In this document: in pieces, positions 12,151 through 25,488 of the stretch | How positions within the stretch are numbered: the first letter of the stretch is position 1 | How the letters are laid out: every line of letters begins with the position of its first letter | Notes under the pieces: generated by a model | Told to the model about the DNA's origin: nothing | Databases searched by the model: none | The model's input: the letters and a program-made list of their open reading frames with translations, nothing else | Assembly: GCF_020080835.1 (NCBI RefSeq) | Contig: NC_058158.1 | Location: forward strand, 10,664,001-10,728,000 | Reading direction: 5' to 3' | Source of the DNA: Cotesia glomerata | Taxonomy: Eukaryota > Arthropoda > Insecta > Hymenoptera > Braconidae | Length of the DNA: 64,000 nucleotides | Made by a program: the position numbers and the translations under genes

Positions 12151-13264
12151 GTTCTCGGATCATCATCCGGACGGTTTTAATTGATCAAATAATTAAATAC
12201 TCGATTAAAATTGAAAGTTATTTTATAAAAATGGAAAGTAGGTTTGAATTATTAATAATATGTAAAAATTTTTATTAGCATCCTCCATAAAACTGCGAGA
12301 GGTTGAATCATAATTTTGTTGAGTCATTTTGGCAAGTGTAAAAAAAAATGAGAATAAAAGTAGAGCAAAAAATAATTTATTAAATAAATAAAGAAGTGAA
12401 ATATTCGTCGAAAAATTAATCGATAAATTTCTCGGAAGTGAAGGCTTGGAATTTTGTTCCTAGCTTTAGACAGATTTTATTGTTATGATTATTGTGATGG
12501 TGAAATTAACTAACAGGTGATTTTTAGAAATTTTTTTGATAAATAAATTACTATAAAAATAATTTTTAAATAAATAAATTATTAAATGAAAATTAATTTA
12601 GGAAATAATTGATAATTTTAAGAATTTTTGTAACAAATAAATTGTGACAAGAAAAATTATAGAAAAAATTGACTTAGAAATTTTAAAAAACTAAGAATGA
12701 AATTTTTTTTAAATAATTTGTTGGAACAAATTTGTTTATTAAAAAAAATTTGCTCCGAAAAATTATTTCTAAAAAATTGGATTTTTTATTTTTTTAATTT
12801 TCTAAATGTCAATTTTTTTTTCCATAATTTATTTGTTAGAAAAATTCTAAAAAATGTTAGATGTCTGTTAAATTAATTTTCATTGTAATTTTTTGACAAT
12901 ATTTTCTATTTAGTAATTTTTTTTTAAGCAAAAAAAATTTTAGATGTTTACTAATTTCAGTTTTATTATGATTATTATTATTATTGTTATTTATGCTACC
13001 GTGATTTTTATATCAATGAACATAAAATGATAGTGATATTAATTGTTGATTAAAAATAGAAAAGTGAAAAGAAACCAAGTAAATATTTTCAAAGTGTGAT
13101 TTTGTAGTTCAGTGTTATTGTTTTAATTGTAATTTTTAAGTGCGTAATTATAGTGAGTAATTATTGCTAGTGTCAGTGAAGTGCTCAGAAGAAATTAACG
13201 CCATTGTTGGATTACATGAAGAAATAAATACATTTGTTATCAGCATGTAATTATCATAACTAAT

Positions 13265-13378
13265 ATGCAACTGGTGAGTACTTTTTAGTTACCTCAAAAT
13301 TTATTTAGTAATTAATTTAAAAATTAATTCAATTTTTTTTACAGATATTCTGTGAATTTGATTATTTTGGAGATTCAG
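13265..13378 (+). other. Two putative micro-exons with a 71-nt intron
   Basis: ATGCAACTG (13265-13273) is followed directly by donor GTGAGT (13274). A 71-nt interval with the acceptor tract AATTTTTTTTACAG ends at 13344. The next 34 nt are open and end CAG|GTATTA. Read together they code for MQLIFCEFDYFGDS, then a stop three codons later if the second donor is not used. The intron length and splice words are typical for insects, but the coding content is tiny. It could be a leader exon, a microprotein or chance. The first exon ends in phase 0, compatible with the phase 0 acceptor at 61962. Confidence 0.25.
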
Positions 13379-15083
13379 GTATTATGTGATACAAAAATAG
13401 TATATTACGAACGACAATTTTTGGTTTGTTTTATTAAAAATTAGAAATTATAAACATACCAAAAAAAAATTTAGTGCAATTTAAAAAATTATTTCGGCTT
13501 TAAGTTAGTAAATAATTTTTGCTAGTTTAAAAATCATAGAAATTTGATAATATTATTATTATTTTAACTCTTCCTATTTTTTAAAATTTATTTAACTCCA
13601 AAATTGTCAAGTATCTGTAGTAATAAACCAAGCAGATACTGACAATTTTTAAAATTGCTTTTCATAGTTGAATGATTAATCAGAAAACAATCAATAAATT
13701 CCATGAATAAAATCTTTAAATTATTTGTATGTATTTTTCAAAATTTATTTTATTTAAAATTAATATTTATGATAGTAAATTGAAAAGTTATTAATTAATT
13801 GATTATCTATTTAAATAATTAAATAACTAGAGGAAAAATAAATCACAAAATTGCACACATGATTTTTTTTTTTTGAATAATTTAAAGAAAAAATTGTCGA
13901 CTGTCTACTATTAATTTCACAAATACCTTCTTTCAATTGTATCATGTATCATGGTCTTCATCAGCCAACAGTTGGTGAGTAGTTAAAAAAATTATTAAAA
14001 TTAAAATAAAATTTACAAAAACCAAAATAAAATGTTTTGGCATTAAGTTAGTTTTTTTTTACGGTTCTCCCAAAAAAATGAGAATGACATTATGCAAAAA
14101 AATTTTTTTTATTTTTGATAATTAATTCACTAGATTAAAAATAATAAACTTGTAGTACAAGTATCAAGTACATTTAAAAACTAATTATTACTACGTCCGT
14201 ACTAAGAATTTAAAGAGCGTTATTTAATTAATTTAATAAATAAATTTAGTTTGAGAATTTAGATTACCTTTTTTGCACATTGAATTAGTGTTTGATGGAC
14301 AATAATTTAATCAATATTATCATTTGTGTCACCGAACTGGAAATCATCAAACTTGCGAAACTAATTGTATAAATTATAAAAATATTCGTACAAATAAAAT
14401 AATAATAATTATTATTATTTGAATTGTTAGTCAGGAGATAAAGGCTGAAATTATATATTCATGATAAAACCTAATTCTCCGCGTGGGTGGATGCTGGATG
14501 AATCGTGTGTCTATCGTTGAAATAAAATGAAATGAAACAAAAAAAACTGTGTGCGTACATTAAAAGAGCATATTCGCGGAATTCGATAACTCGTTTGTCC
14601 GGTGTCATACATTTATAGTCATATAGTTGTACAAACTCTGATACAGGATGAATATTTATTATATCCATTGAATCGTCCAAGTGGAAATAATATCATGGGT
14701 TGATTAATTTAACATTTATGTGATGTATAATGTGTGACTGATATAATATATAATGTATAATCAGAAGGGATTCAAGTAGAGTAGCATCGTCCAGTCGGTT
14801 GTGGTTTTAAAATTAAATTTCCAGCTGGCAAATCTCGGTTTGCCCTTTTCAGAATACCTAAATACATGAATTAGTCTTATAATTAGATTTAACATTGTAA
14901 TTCACTCCGTGAATACGTCACTAATTGTGAAATAAATTGAGACTGCATTGAAGGATTAATTCGTCTTGCTCAACTGCGGATTCAACACCCAAGTTTTCGA
15001 GCTGTCTCATTAACGATTCAATGTCCAGATAAAATTGATTGCGGTTACACAACTTTTTAATCATCATCGCGATATAAAAATTA
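13379..15083. other. AT-rich intron, no firm feature
   Basis: AT-rich. CCAACAGTTG|GTGAGT at about 13966 is another isolated donor-like word. No gene recognised. Confidence 0.4.
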
Positions 15084-15594
15084 CTAGCAACCTTGCAGTC
15101 ATTATGTGACTGCCGTTGTAAACTATAAATAAATGAAATTTTGCTTTATTAATTAATGATTTTTGTTAAATTGCACTGTACTTTTTTAACTATTGACGTT
15201 TTTAAAGATATAAGCTCATCTCGAAGTTACACTCATCAAGAGCTTTCATTTGAGTACCCACATGCATTTTTGATATATTTTTCATATATACATATATATA
15301 ATATATATTTTAAAGATATAAGCTCATCCCGAAGCTACACTTATCAAGAGCTTTCATTTGAGTATCCACATGCATTTTTGATATATTTTTCATATATACA
15401 TATATATAATATATATAAATATATGAAAAATCGATGTGGGTACTTAAATGAAAGGTCTTGATGAGTGTAACATCGGGATGAGCTTATATCTTTAAAAATG
15501 TCAATAGTTCACGAAATACAAGGTCATTTCTTAATTATGGATCTATTTTTGAATAATGGCCACAAAGTTTTGCTTATTCTTATAATAACATAAA
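15084..15594 (-). mobile_element. Non-autonomous Helitron copy 4 (-), with a collapsed extra module
   Basis: CTAG end at 15084-15087 with a hairpin carrying one change. The opposite end, AATAACATAAA, finishes at 15594, flanked A/T. A half palindrome is fused at TATAATATATATTTTAAAG (about 15297-15315) to a full module. The same fusion occurs in copy 16. Most of the usual 5' region is deleted, leaving GGCCACAAAGTTTTGC. Confidence 0.82.
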
Positions 15595-16981
15595 TTATTC
15601 GTTCGTAAAAGAACAAAAATTTAGTTCATTTTTCAATTTTAAATTATTTTTTATATAAAATTTTGAATTTAAAATTAATACAAATTTTTTTCACAAAAAA
15701 TTGATTAAAAAATAAATTCTTTTAAAGAATTTAATCATTTGAAATCAATCAGAAATTTTTTATTAAATATAATCAAGCTGTTGAAAATAATTTTTCTTAT
15801 CTCAATAATTTTCCCCTCAACTAAACTCAATTTTTTTATCAGCAAAACTGAGTAAAATTCTAAAAGTCGTAGCCGCAGAAGTAAAGAAGGAAGTCCAACA
15901 TTAAAAGACTGATGATCTGGGCTCTGGGCTGGCTGTACTGTCCGAAGCACTTGACAAGAGCACGGATGAACGAGCCCGATCCTTCTCGAGCTTACAGCCT
16001 GTCAATATCATTGTCAATGCTCATTGGGTATATTATTGCAAAAGACTCGCTCATGTACCTAACCACGGAGTTAATCGGGTATGAATTCAGCGGGCACAGA
16101 GAGAGGCATATCTAACTCCTGTTGAAGACAGTTGATGAGGAAGAGATCAGTTGGATGAGCACATTTTGCTGGTTCACTGTGATGCGATTCACCGGCATCG
16201 CCAATATGTATAAGGTGGGCTTGCTTGCTCTGCTCGGTGGATATGAGCTCCAAGGGTTTGCTGTGTCTATATCCAGAGCAGAGGAGGGCGCACCAAAAGG
16301 GGTATTTACACTTGAATACGAGCGCTTTGGCTTATCGTCGCTCCAGCGGGAGTATGGCGAGGATATATTGGTTCCGTTAAAGACCTGATGAAGGCTTGGG
16401 ACGATATCAAACTTATGTGTCTAGGGATCCCAAGTTTTAGAGAGGGCAATCCGGAGAAAGAACAGACCGAGGGACTCTACGGTATAAAGAGAGAGACGTC
16501 TGTCCGCCAGAATATTCCACTCGATAATCCAACAGTCTGTTTACCTACGTACATCAACTGTCATTTTTTACTCTTTTTTGTTTACACTTTTCACTTTTTA
16601 GTCGAGCTAATACTGCGCTCTATCTTTTTCCCTTTTATTTTATTTTGGATAAGAGGAATCGTGTGTCAGAGAATTTTTCAGTATTTTGCTTTTATATGTT
16701 GAAGTTAAAACTTTTATTTAGCTACATATTGAATTCGGGAGATTGAAAAAATTTTAAAGTTTGGTTAAAATGTTGAGCGTTAGAAAAATTTTTAAAGTGC
16801 ATTAAATAGATTATTTCAAAGTTTTTTTTGTTGAGACTTTAGATAAAGTTATTTTTGTTGGAAGTTTATATTTTTGTGAGATCATGTGTACTTGGTTATA
16901 TTTTATAAAAAATGAAGCTCATTTATAGAAAGTTTTTAAATAATTTTATAGATAAAATTATATGATTGAAATAATTATTTA
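15595..16981. other. Intron with a GC-rich island (15880-16560) of unknown nature
   Basis: Positions 15880-16560 are clearly richer in GC and less repetitive than their surroundings. They hold abutting + strand ORFs 16122-16388 (88 codons) and 16388-16702 (104 codons, the last part low complexity) and a minus ORF 16071-16253. None matches a family I know. There is no good start or splice context, so I leave it uncalled. It may be a decayed insertion or conserved non-coding DNA. Confidence 0.35.
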
Positions 16982-17456
16982 CTAGCAACCTTGCAGTCAC
17001 TATGTGACTGCCGTGATTTGTGAACTATAAATAAATAAAATTTTAGTTTATTAAATAATGATTTTTGTTAAATTTCACTGTACTTTTTTAACTATTGACG
17101 TTTTTAAAGATATAAGCTCATCCCGAAGTTATACTCATCAAGAGCTTTCATTTGAGTACCCACACGCATTTTTGATATATTTTTCATATATACATATATA
17201 TAATATATATAAATATATGAAAAATTGATGTGGGTACTCAAATGAAAGGTCTTGATGAGTGTAACAGCGTGATGAGCTTGTATCTTTAAAAATGTCAATA
17301 GTTTACAAGATACAAGGTCATTTCTTAATTATGTATCTAGAGATAGAGCATTTTCGAATGCAGCCTAAATGCTTATCATCATAAATTGGTGACTACCCAT
17401 TTTATCATATAAATTCACTGGCCACAAAATTATGCTTATTCTCTCAATAATATAGA
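16982..17456 (-). mobile_element. Non-autonomous Helitron copy 5 (-), complete
   Basis: CTAG end at 16982 with an intact hairpin. The 5' end (complement AATAATATAGA) finishes at 17456, flanked A/T. At 475 bp with one palindromic module, it is the shortest complete copy. Confidence 0.87.
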
Positions 17457-20400
17457 TTATAACTCAAAAAATTTTTTGATATTTAAAAAAATGATTTAAC
17501 TATTAATAAATTATTTTTCAACATTAGAAGACTTCTTAAATATTTATTAACAGTAAAATAATTTATAAAATAGAAAATTTTAATTAAATAAATTAATAAA
17601 TTATTCTAAAAAAAATCCACTAGAAAATATAAATAAGAAAAAAATAACTTGAAATGTTTTATTAAAATAATTTTTTGACGTTTATGTACTGTCGGTGCTA
17701 AAAATAAAATACAAACACAATAGAATATGTTAAAAAAAATTAATACAACGATACGGCGTATTTGGCGCATGTTCAACAGAGAACTAATGCAGCTTTACAC
17801 CATGAGGGGCATGGTTGACTACGAATATCCATGAATTCCGGAAACAGTTCTCTTCTCTACTCCAGTGAACCGTTTACCAACGCTTATGCGTGTGAGTCTC
17901 ATAAATATCCTTGGCTTGTCCAGCAATATATTCTCAAAGGATTGTTCAAATAAAATGAAAGTACTTTTAAAATAATCTCTATTCTACCGAACATTGCTTC
18001 TATAAATAACCGTTCAGCCGTATGCGAAAAAATTTGCATATTCGATTAACGATTACTCATTTTTATCATTAATTTTTATCCCAGGATTATCTCACGAGTA
18101 AAACACGGTTTTGTTTATTAGAAAATTTTATTGTATAAATGAGACAATTTTATTTAAAAAATTAATATTATAGTGTATCATTTAAAATGAGTTATTTATT
18201 ATCTTTGAGTTTCACATTTTACTACCCGCTTCTTAGTCATGCGCGATGTTTTTTCACACATTTTCCAATCCAAGTCCGTCGGTATCCCTTTGAGCAGTGC
18301 GATTTAGGAGTTTTCGTCAATGGTTCAATCGTGACGTTGTTATCTTTGTTAGGGATTTTAGAATGCAAATTATTTCGCAGTGCTGGAAATAAAACAATTC
18401 TTTTTTTATTGTTCTGATTGATGGACAAAAAAATCAAATCAATTTCAGAGAAAAAAATATCATTTTAAATAGTTTAAAAAAAATTTTTTAGTTCTTAAAT
18501 AATTTTTTTGTTTAATTTTAATTGATAAAATTTCAAAATAAATTTTTCTCTTCAACCAATTTTTTTTTAATCTAAAATTTATCAAATATTTGTTACAAAT
18601 TTTTACTTAGATTCTAATTATTTATATTTTAATGAAAAAAAAATAATTAAGCAGAGAAAAATTAAGAATTTTTTTTCATGAATTAAATTAATTTCTAACT
18701 TTGTTAAAATTATTTTTTTAAAAATTCATCTCCATAAAATTCACCCTTAAGTTCAAAAATACACTTATAAAATCAAAAATTTCCAACAATAAAATAAAAT
18801 CTCTTTTTTTATCTCACCGACGGTAATAATTTTTACAGCATCGATACAGTTCACTAAACATTTACATTTATAGCTTGACATATATCCCTGAATGAATTCT
18901 TTGATTTATATCCTCAGTAAGTCAACACTGGGATCAAGTTTATTGATCCTATTTAAAAATATCCCGTTTAAAATTATCATACCAAAATATCCGCGGATTA
19001 CTGTCACGTAAATGCGCAATTGACAGAATTTCATTAAAAAGTATGAACATTTTCGGACGAGATCAATGGCTTTGTATTTATAATACGTACTTAAATATTT
19101 TACACTATGAGTCATCATTGATGTATAATACAGAGACATTTATGATATCATTAATTCATTTTATTTATTTATTTATAAATCGCATGCAAATATTTCAACT
19201 ATTTCTGTCTTCAAAAACTTATTTATTATTTATTATTATATTCCTCGCATTCTTATTAAAATAGGATAGTGTATAAACAGGAATTCGAAAGTAGCGTGTC
19301 TTGAGTTCTCGGAATAGATCTCATCGCAAAATTTAGAAATTAATCATTTAAAAGCGGATAAAGAAATATTTTTGAAGCGAATATTTCCTTGCAAAATTTA
19401 TTTTTTATTTTTAACCTAGGGATTTTTTACTGTTAATGTTCACTGACCGACCGAGCATATAAAGATAGCACAACTTATTGATTTCCGTAAATATTTAACA
19501 AATCAAAAATAAATCTTCCAATTAAAAATATTTACTTATTTAAAAACCTCACCCTGATTTTTTTGCTTCGCACTGCTTAGTACAATCATTGAACCCACAA
19601 GTAGGACAATTAAGTACAAAATGAAACTTTTTGAGACGCGCATTTTAAAAAATTTATGTAACTTATTTTCGTAAAATTTCAGAGACGAATTTTTAAATTA
19701 AAATACTCGACCTGCTTGAGCGCGCAGGCATTGTGATACTGATTTAAAAATTAAGTCTTTTTATATTTCAACATCTTTCCCCATTCCCGGTGTTTTTAAC
19801 CCAACTGAAAATAGCTTCGAACCATGCCTGAAATAACCCATATACATGCGGCTAATATATAAACAACCTCCAGCAAGTTTGAAAATCTCTAGTGGTTTCC
19901 GTGACCTAAAAAAATTCTATCGGTAAATAAATTATTTTTATTCTTTATAATAATTTATGTTTATAGAAAATTTATGACAACATTTTACTGATTTATTAAC
20001 GGGAAGTTCAAAACAAATTAAAAATTTCCATGACGTATTATCAGAGATTTATAATACATATTATTGTATTCGATGCGTTACAATAGGATGGTAATGCGAA
20101 AACAGATTGTAAATTTAATTCGCTTAATTAAATGTGAATCGTTATTCAAAATATTATTTGGAGTGTGTTGTATCATTAATTCTCTTTCATCAAATTTATG
20201 GTTTAGTTTGTGAATATATTTTATGATAAACTTGGTACTTACTTAATTAGATATTAATCAGTAATCCGATTCGCGATAATATTATTTACAAAATAGTAAT
20301 ATTGATAATTTGTATTTTAATGGAGGTATGAATTGATTAGGAAGATCGGGCATGCGTAGTAATTAGGAGTAAAAATACTTTTTCTGTGATGACGCAAATG

Positions 20401-20988
20401 CATTTCCAGTAATCGTAAATTGGTATTAACTTGAGAATCATTTTTACTTAGTGTCACGTAAAAGGTGTAAATTGAAATTTACTAAAGCTGATAAGCTTGA
20501 GAGTTTAAAAGATTTTTTTTTAATGTAAATTATTTTAGAAATAGGTTTAATAATATACTATGCTGGTGGCATGAGTGTATATATGGTAGAGAAGATGGAA
20601 AATAAAACGGAAACTGGACCTGTCAAGGTTTCTTTATATAAAGCTCTGGAGTTTTTCTTCTTTGGATGAATACTAACCGATAAAATAACATGTGTCCAAA
20701 CCATATGTAATGTAAATAATAAAAAATAATAAAAATAAATCTAAGAAATAATTTTGCTATTATAAGATCAATTTATAAAAATTTAAAGAAAAATTTGACG
20801 ATACAAATTTATAAAAAAAAATAATTCAAAAATTTAATTAAAAAAAATTGATTTGTTTTAAAAATTATATAAAATTATCAAAAAACAAAAATTAGAGTTA
20901 AAACCTTTCTAATGACACCCAATTTAGCATAAAAAAATTTTTTATGCAAAAATTTCCTTTTTTTAAATATTAAGTTTATAGATAATAA
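17457..20988. other. AT-rich intron, no gene seen
   Basis: Long AT-rich stretch with only short ORFs (for example 18187-18417 and 18906-19139) that show no domain. GC-richer patches at 17760-17900 and 19730-19870 hold nothing recognisable. Confidence 0.4.
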
Positions 20989-21955
20989 TAGTTTTGATTT
21001 TTACCCTGGAAGAAATGCGCTGCAAGGACTTAATAAAGATGATATGGGATAAAGTGGAAGTGAATTTGATAGAACAGAAATTGCAGGAGGGCCTGCTCCA
21101 CCTTCAAGCTACAATGAGAGAGGAAGAAAACAAAAAAATCATGGAATCGTCCTACAACCCTAGGTTTAAATTTCTCAAGACTAGTATGGAAACTGAACCG
21201 TATTGGATAGACAGAAAATCACCAAGTTGGATGAAACTAGCCTGGTGCAGAATCAGATGCGGCAACATAGGAAAGGCAGGAAAAAAGGGCTACAGGGATT
21301 GGCTATGTCGTTTATGCCAAGGTGAAGACGAGACCTTAGAGCACATCTTCAGATGCAGAACATTGCTGAACAGTGTCAAGGCAGAGGTGAGAAGCTTTGT
21401 CTTGGATTGGATTGGTAGAAAAACAGGAGCAGATTTTGACTGGTTGTTACTGCAGACACTAAGAGGTGAACCAGTACAAGAAATTCGCCAACTCGTTGGT
21501 AAATTTCTAAAACTCACAAGAGAAGGGAGTGACCCCTTGCTTGAAGACCATGATACAGCAGCCCAACAAGTCCAGAACGAAGGTGATTAGATGGCAGCCA
21601 AAGAAGTAGACACCCAGTGCAGTATATTTGTTATTCATAATTGCGTCATAGAGGCTATAGTAAATTCCTTTAATTTTAGCCAACAAGTGCCATAAAAGTT
21701 AGTTTGTAGAGTCTTTAATGTATTTTGATTTAATTAAAAATGTTCCAAAAATTTCTAAATTATTTAAGCTAATTAAAAGTGATAGTAACAATAAGACGAA
21801 ATGAAATATTTAAGTAAATGTGGTGCTAGAACCAGAGCTTTAAATATTTATTAAGATGCAGACTTAATTTTAAAAAACTGTGATAAAAAATTGTAAAAAA
21901 TAGTTTTTACTGTTGTACAATCCGAAATAAATATCTATCTAGTTTTGATTTTTAC
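20989..21955 (+). mobile_element. 5'-truncated LINE (non-LTR retrotransposon) with 16-bp target duplication
   Basis: The insert 21005-21939 is flanked by the exact direct repeat TAGTTTTGATTTTTAC (20989-21004 and 21940-21955). It carries the 3' end of an ORF2 (stop at 21590), then about 350 bp of 3' UTR ending AATAAATATCTATC. 5' truncation plus a target duplication is what target-primed reverse transcription produces. The intact duplication suggests a fairly young insertion. Confidence 0.9.
21005..21590 (+). pseudogene. LINE ORF2 C-terminal fragment (after the reverse transcriptase)
   Basis: Open frame of about 195 codons that enters from the left target duplication, so the true start and the whole endonuclease and reverse transcriptase domains are missing. 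It is the C-terminal part of a jockey/CR1/R1-like ORF2: a basic W-x-K-L-A-W-x-R-x-R-x-G-N stretch near residues 80-95, then a C-x-x-C...H-x-x-x-x-C knuckle, CRLCQGEDETLEHIFRC, near residues 106-122, then a helical tail rich in charged residues. The knuckle is the main evidence. No frameshift is seen in the retained part. Without the N-terminal domains it cannot move itself. Exact clade unknown. Confidence 0.85.
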
Positions 21956-23430
21956 ATTGAAAAAAAATTATCTTGAACTAAAAGAAAAATTTTTGAACCA
22001 AGGAAATAATTTCAAAGAGTTTAATGGTTTTAAATCAAGACGAAAAATTGTCGAATTAAATAAAATTTACTTAAACCAATTTAGTTAAATCAAAAAGATA
22101 AAATTATTCAAAATTGTTTACTTGATTCATGTAAATATTTTTTTTTCTGTAGATATTTTCCTCAAAATTTGAATTTTATTGATAATAATTTTGGACAAAA
22201 ATTGAAGTATTGGTGTCTAGGCTTTAATTTTAATAGGATCGAATTATAAGGGTATCGAAGGCTGATTACTTAATCTTCTTACAAAGTAAGTTAGACATAA
22301 TATAAAATAAAGTCTTTATTAGTCGAAGTCACTGACCATTTGGTAAATGACTGAAGATAAGGAGCTAAGGATTATAGAAAGACCGGCGTCTTGTGTTTAT
22401 AAAGTTAGTTGCGTTCCTCGTAGCCTCTTATTTCCGAAGTTAATGAATATCAGATAGGAAAGGATGAAGAGATGAAACTGTCGTTGGAAATCGTCAAACC
22501 CATTTACCGGTTCCGGGAGTAACGACATTTACTCAAGTCTTAAACTCTGATAACAGAGATACGATATGTACGGTGTATTCCAGCCCGACGCTATTTCTTC
22601 GATTTTCATCTTTTATACATAAATGTATCAACACATGTTTGCAGTCACCGATGAATGATATTCTCCAATGTTATGAAAAATCTATGACCTCTTTTCCACG
22701 CTTTCTCGGCTCGTATTCTATTTCACGTCGTTCAATTTCATAACTTCGAAATAAATCGATAAGAATTTAAGAGCGAAAATTCAACCGCCTTTATGTTTAT
22801 ATTTATGTTCATTTTTTTATCCACTCAACAATATATAAATATAAAAATAAGTTGAGAGTCATTCAAGGTTTTATCGTAATAATTCAATATTTTCTCATCA
22901 CTTAATTCATGTTTTATTGGAATTTTTTATTGATTAAATAATTACCGGTGCTGAAATTTTTTTTTTGCTACGGTTAGTTAGTCAGCAATAGAGAAAAAAA
23001 ATGTTAATGGATATTCAATCATTGAGAATACTTAAATGATAGCAAGTAATTGATAAAATATAAAACCTTTTATATTTACTTTCGTTTGAATAGAGTCAGA
23101 ACTATTCATCGAATTTCCATTGAAATATTGTTCGTTTAAATTTTAGGGAACTAATTAATACGTTCTTGAATTTTTTATTCTAGTAGAAGTCTTTCAAGAC
23201 GATTAAATAAATTTATTTTTTGACAAATATTTTTTTAGACATATATTGTGCTCCAGGTTTGGGAAATTTATAAATTTCAATTTTTTTTAACTCTCAAAAA
23301 AATTTATACAGCTTATTTTGGACTCAAAATTAGGTAAAAATATTTTTTTTAGCTTTTCCAAATCAGAAAAAAATTCAAAAATTAAATTTACGCCTACAAT
23401 TTAATTTTAATCTAAAAGAATTAAATTATA
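21956..23430. other. Intron, no firm feature
   Basis: AT-rich, with a GC-richer patch at 22300-22760. No convincing ORF or repeat. Confidence 0.4.
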
Positions 23431-24230
23431 CTAGCAACTTTACAGTCACTATGTGACTGCCGTGACTTGCGAACTATAAATAAAAAAAATTTTGCTTTAT
23501 TAAATAATGACTTGTTAAATTACGCTGTACTTTCTTAAATATTGACGTTTTTAAAGACATAAGCTCATCCTGATGTTACACTCATCAAGAGCTTTCATTT
23601 GAGTACCCACATGCATTTTTGATATATTTTTCATATATACATATATATAAATATATGAAAAATTGATGTGGGTACTCAAATGAAGGGTCTCGATGAGTGT
23701 AACATCGGGATGAGCTTATATCCTTAAAAATGTCAATAGTTCACAAGAAAGAATGTCATTTCTTAATTATGTTAAATTGCACTATACTTTCTTAATTATT
23801 GACGTTTTTAAAGATATAAGCTCATCCCAATGTCATACTCATCAAGAGCTTTCATTTGAGTACCCACATGCATTTTGATATATTTTTCATATATATAAAT
23901 ATATAAAATATATGAAAAATTGATGTAGATACTTAAATGAAAGGTCTTGATGAGTGTAACATCGGGATGAGCTTATATCTTAAAAAATGTCAATAGTTCA
24001 CGAGATACAAGGTCGTTTCTTAATTATGTATTTAGAGATAGAGTATTTTTGCATGCAGCCTAATTACTTATCATAATAAATTGACCATTGACGAGAATGA
24101 TATGAAACCTTGAAAAGGCATAACTCCAAATCAAGACTTTTCCAACGATACCAAATTTAACCATACATACCCATTTTATCATATAAATACACTGGCCATT
24201 AAATTTTGCTTATTCTCTCAATAAAATAGA
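23431..24230 (-). mobile_element. Non-autonomous Helitron copy 6 (-), complete, two modules
   Basis: CTAG end at 23431-23434 with an intact hairpin. The other end, ATAAAATAGA, finishes at 24230, flanked A/T. There are two palindromic modules (about 23540-23735 and 23800-23990). The 5' half retains the family's long arm, including CTTTTCCAACGATACCAAAT. Confidence 0.87.
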
Positions 24231-25488
24231 TGAAAAAAATTTTTTTTACAAATTAAAAAAATTATTATTTTAGTTCTCAGTTCAATGGCAATTTTTTTTT
24301 CTATAAATTTTTATTTTTAAAACAATTTTGAAAGTTGAAAAATTTTGCGAATATTTTATCGGTATTTTCTTACAAAGAATTTTACCAAATTTTAAAGTAA
24401 AAAAATTTATTACCTCGCGTTAGAAAAACGCGTAATTCTTAAGGAGGCGTTGTTTGATAGTGAAGGCCGTGGAAGTGGCTTTTAACCGAGAGAAATTAAA
24501 GCGAACTAAACGAACACCATAAAGTATAAAAACCCGAAAGCATTTGTGGGTTTTGGACTTATTTTTTGAGATTGTTAGCTCTCACAAATTCACCTTCAGG
24601 TCTGTGTAATATAACATCTTCTCTTCTTTTGTTTAACCTACAACCACTTAACTGGAAATAAAATAAAACGTCAAATAGAATAGGGAGGAATCATATGACT
24701 GGCTACTTAAAATGTATCCTGTGTGACTTGCTCTCAGCTTCTGTTCGAGTTTGCAGCCGAGGGAAGGAGAAAGAAGGGGGAGGGAAGTAATATATAAGCC
24801 ATACGGTGGTGCCTTATCTCGGCTCACACTTCTTTAGCCAGATAAATCATGCAAATACTAATAATGGCAGGACGAAGCGTCAGATAATTGTAATGTAAAC
24901 ACCGAATGGGTCTCGACTGCCGTGAGATAAAGGAGTAAGGAGAGTTTGGGGATGAGGATGAGGATGAGGATGATGAGATAGATATAGCGGACAGGAGGGA
25001 ATGAAGAAGAACGTCCCGACGCTCGGGGCTTTTGGGGGTACAGAGTACAGAATACAGAGTACAGCTTCGAGAGTCACTCAGTTCACGGTCGTCTGTTAAT
25101 TTCGGGCTCGTGGAAGCGCACAATTCTGCGCTACGGATCTGCTTGACAGGACAGAGAGTAGATGCAGACAGCGCGAGTGTCTCGGTAATGAAAATCCTTC
25201 AGGAGCTTGTCTTTGTCACGTCATTGTCTCCAAGTCTTGGACAAATGGCTTTGAAGCGTCCAACAAATACTAAGATCAAGAAATCTACTTCTTAGAGCTT
25301 TTAATTAAATACCACCTAAGATACTCGACAATATTGTGAGATAATAATTCCATTATTTTTCATTTATTTTATGAGTTTACTTATAGTTCACATTAACTAA
25401 TTTTTTTTATCTCCATTCGTTATTTTATTATTTTTGAGCTAATTTTTGAAAAAGTCTATTTATTTGCACACAACTAATTATAATTAAA
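24231..25488. other. Intron with a GC-richer island and short tandem repeats
   Basis: The 24430-25260 segment is GC-richer. It has a GATGAG hexamer repeat (24951-24977) and ACAGAGTACAG repeats (25040-25064). A TCAGT initiator-like site at 25078 is described separately. The 87-codon ORF 25032-25295 covers the repeats and has no recognisable domain. Confidence 0.4.
25078..25115 (+). promoter_or_regulatory. Initiator-like site, weak core promoter candidate
   Basis: TCAGT at 25078-25082 within a CpG-richer island, with GGGCTCGTG downstream. The DPE-like hexamer sits one base short of the strict +28 spacing. No strong splice donor follows. Weaker than the similar site at 29010. Confidence 0.15.

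Noticed and set aside
15156..15461. A recurring family of 60-100 codon ORFs with HQELSFEYPHAFLIYFSY, on both strands at many positions
   Set aside because: These are readings through the Helitron palindromic modules. Because the module is its own reverse complement, the same peptide appears on both strands. There is no selection on the frame, and starts and ends vary.
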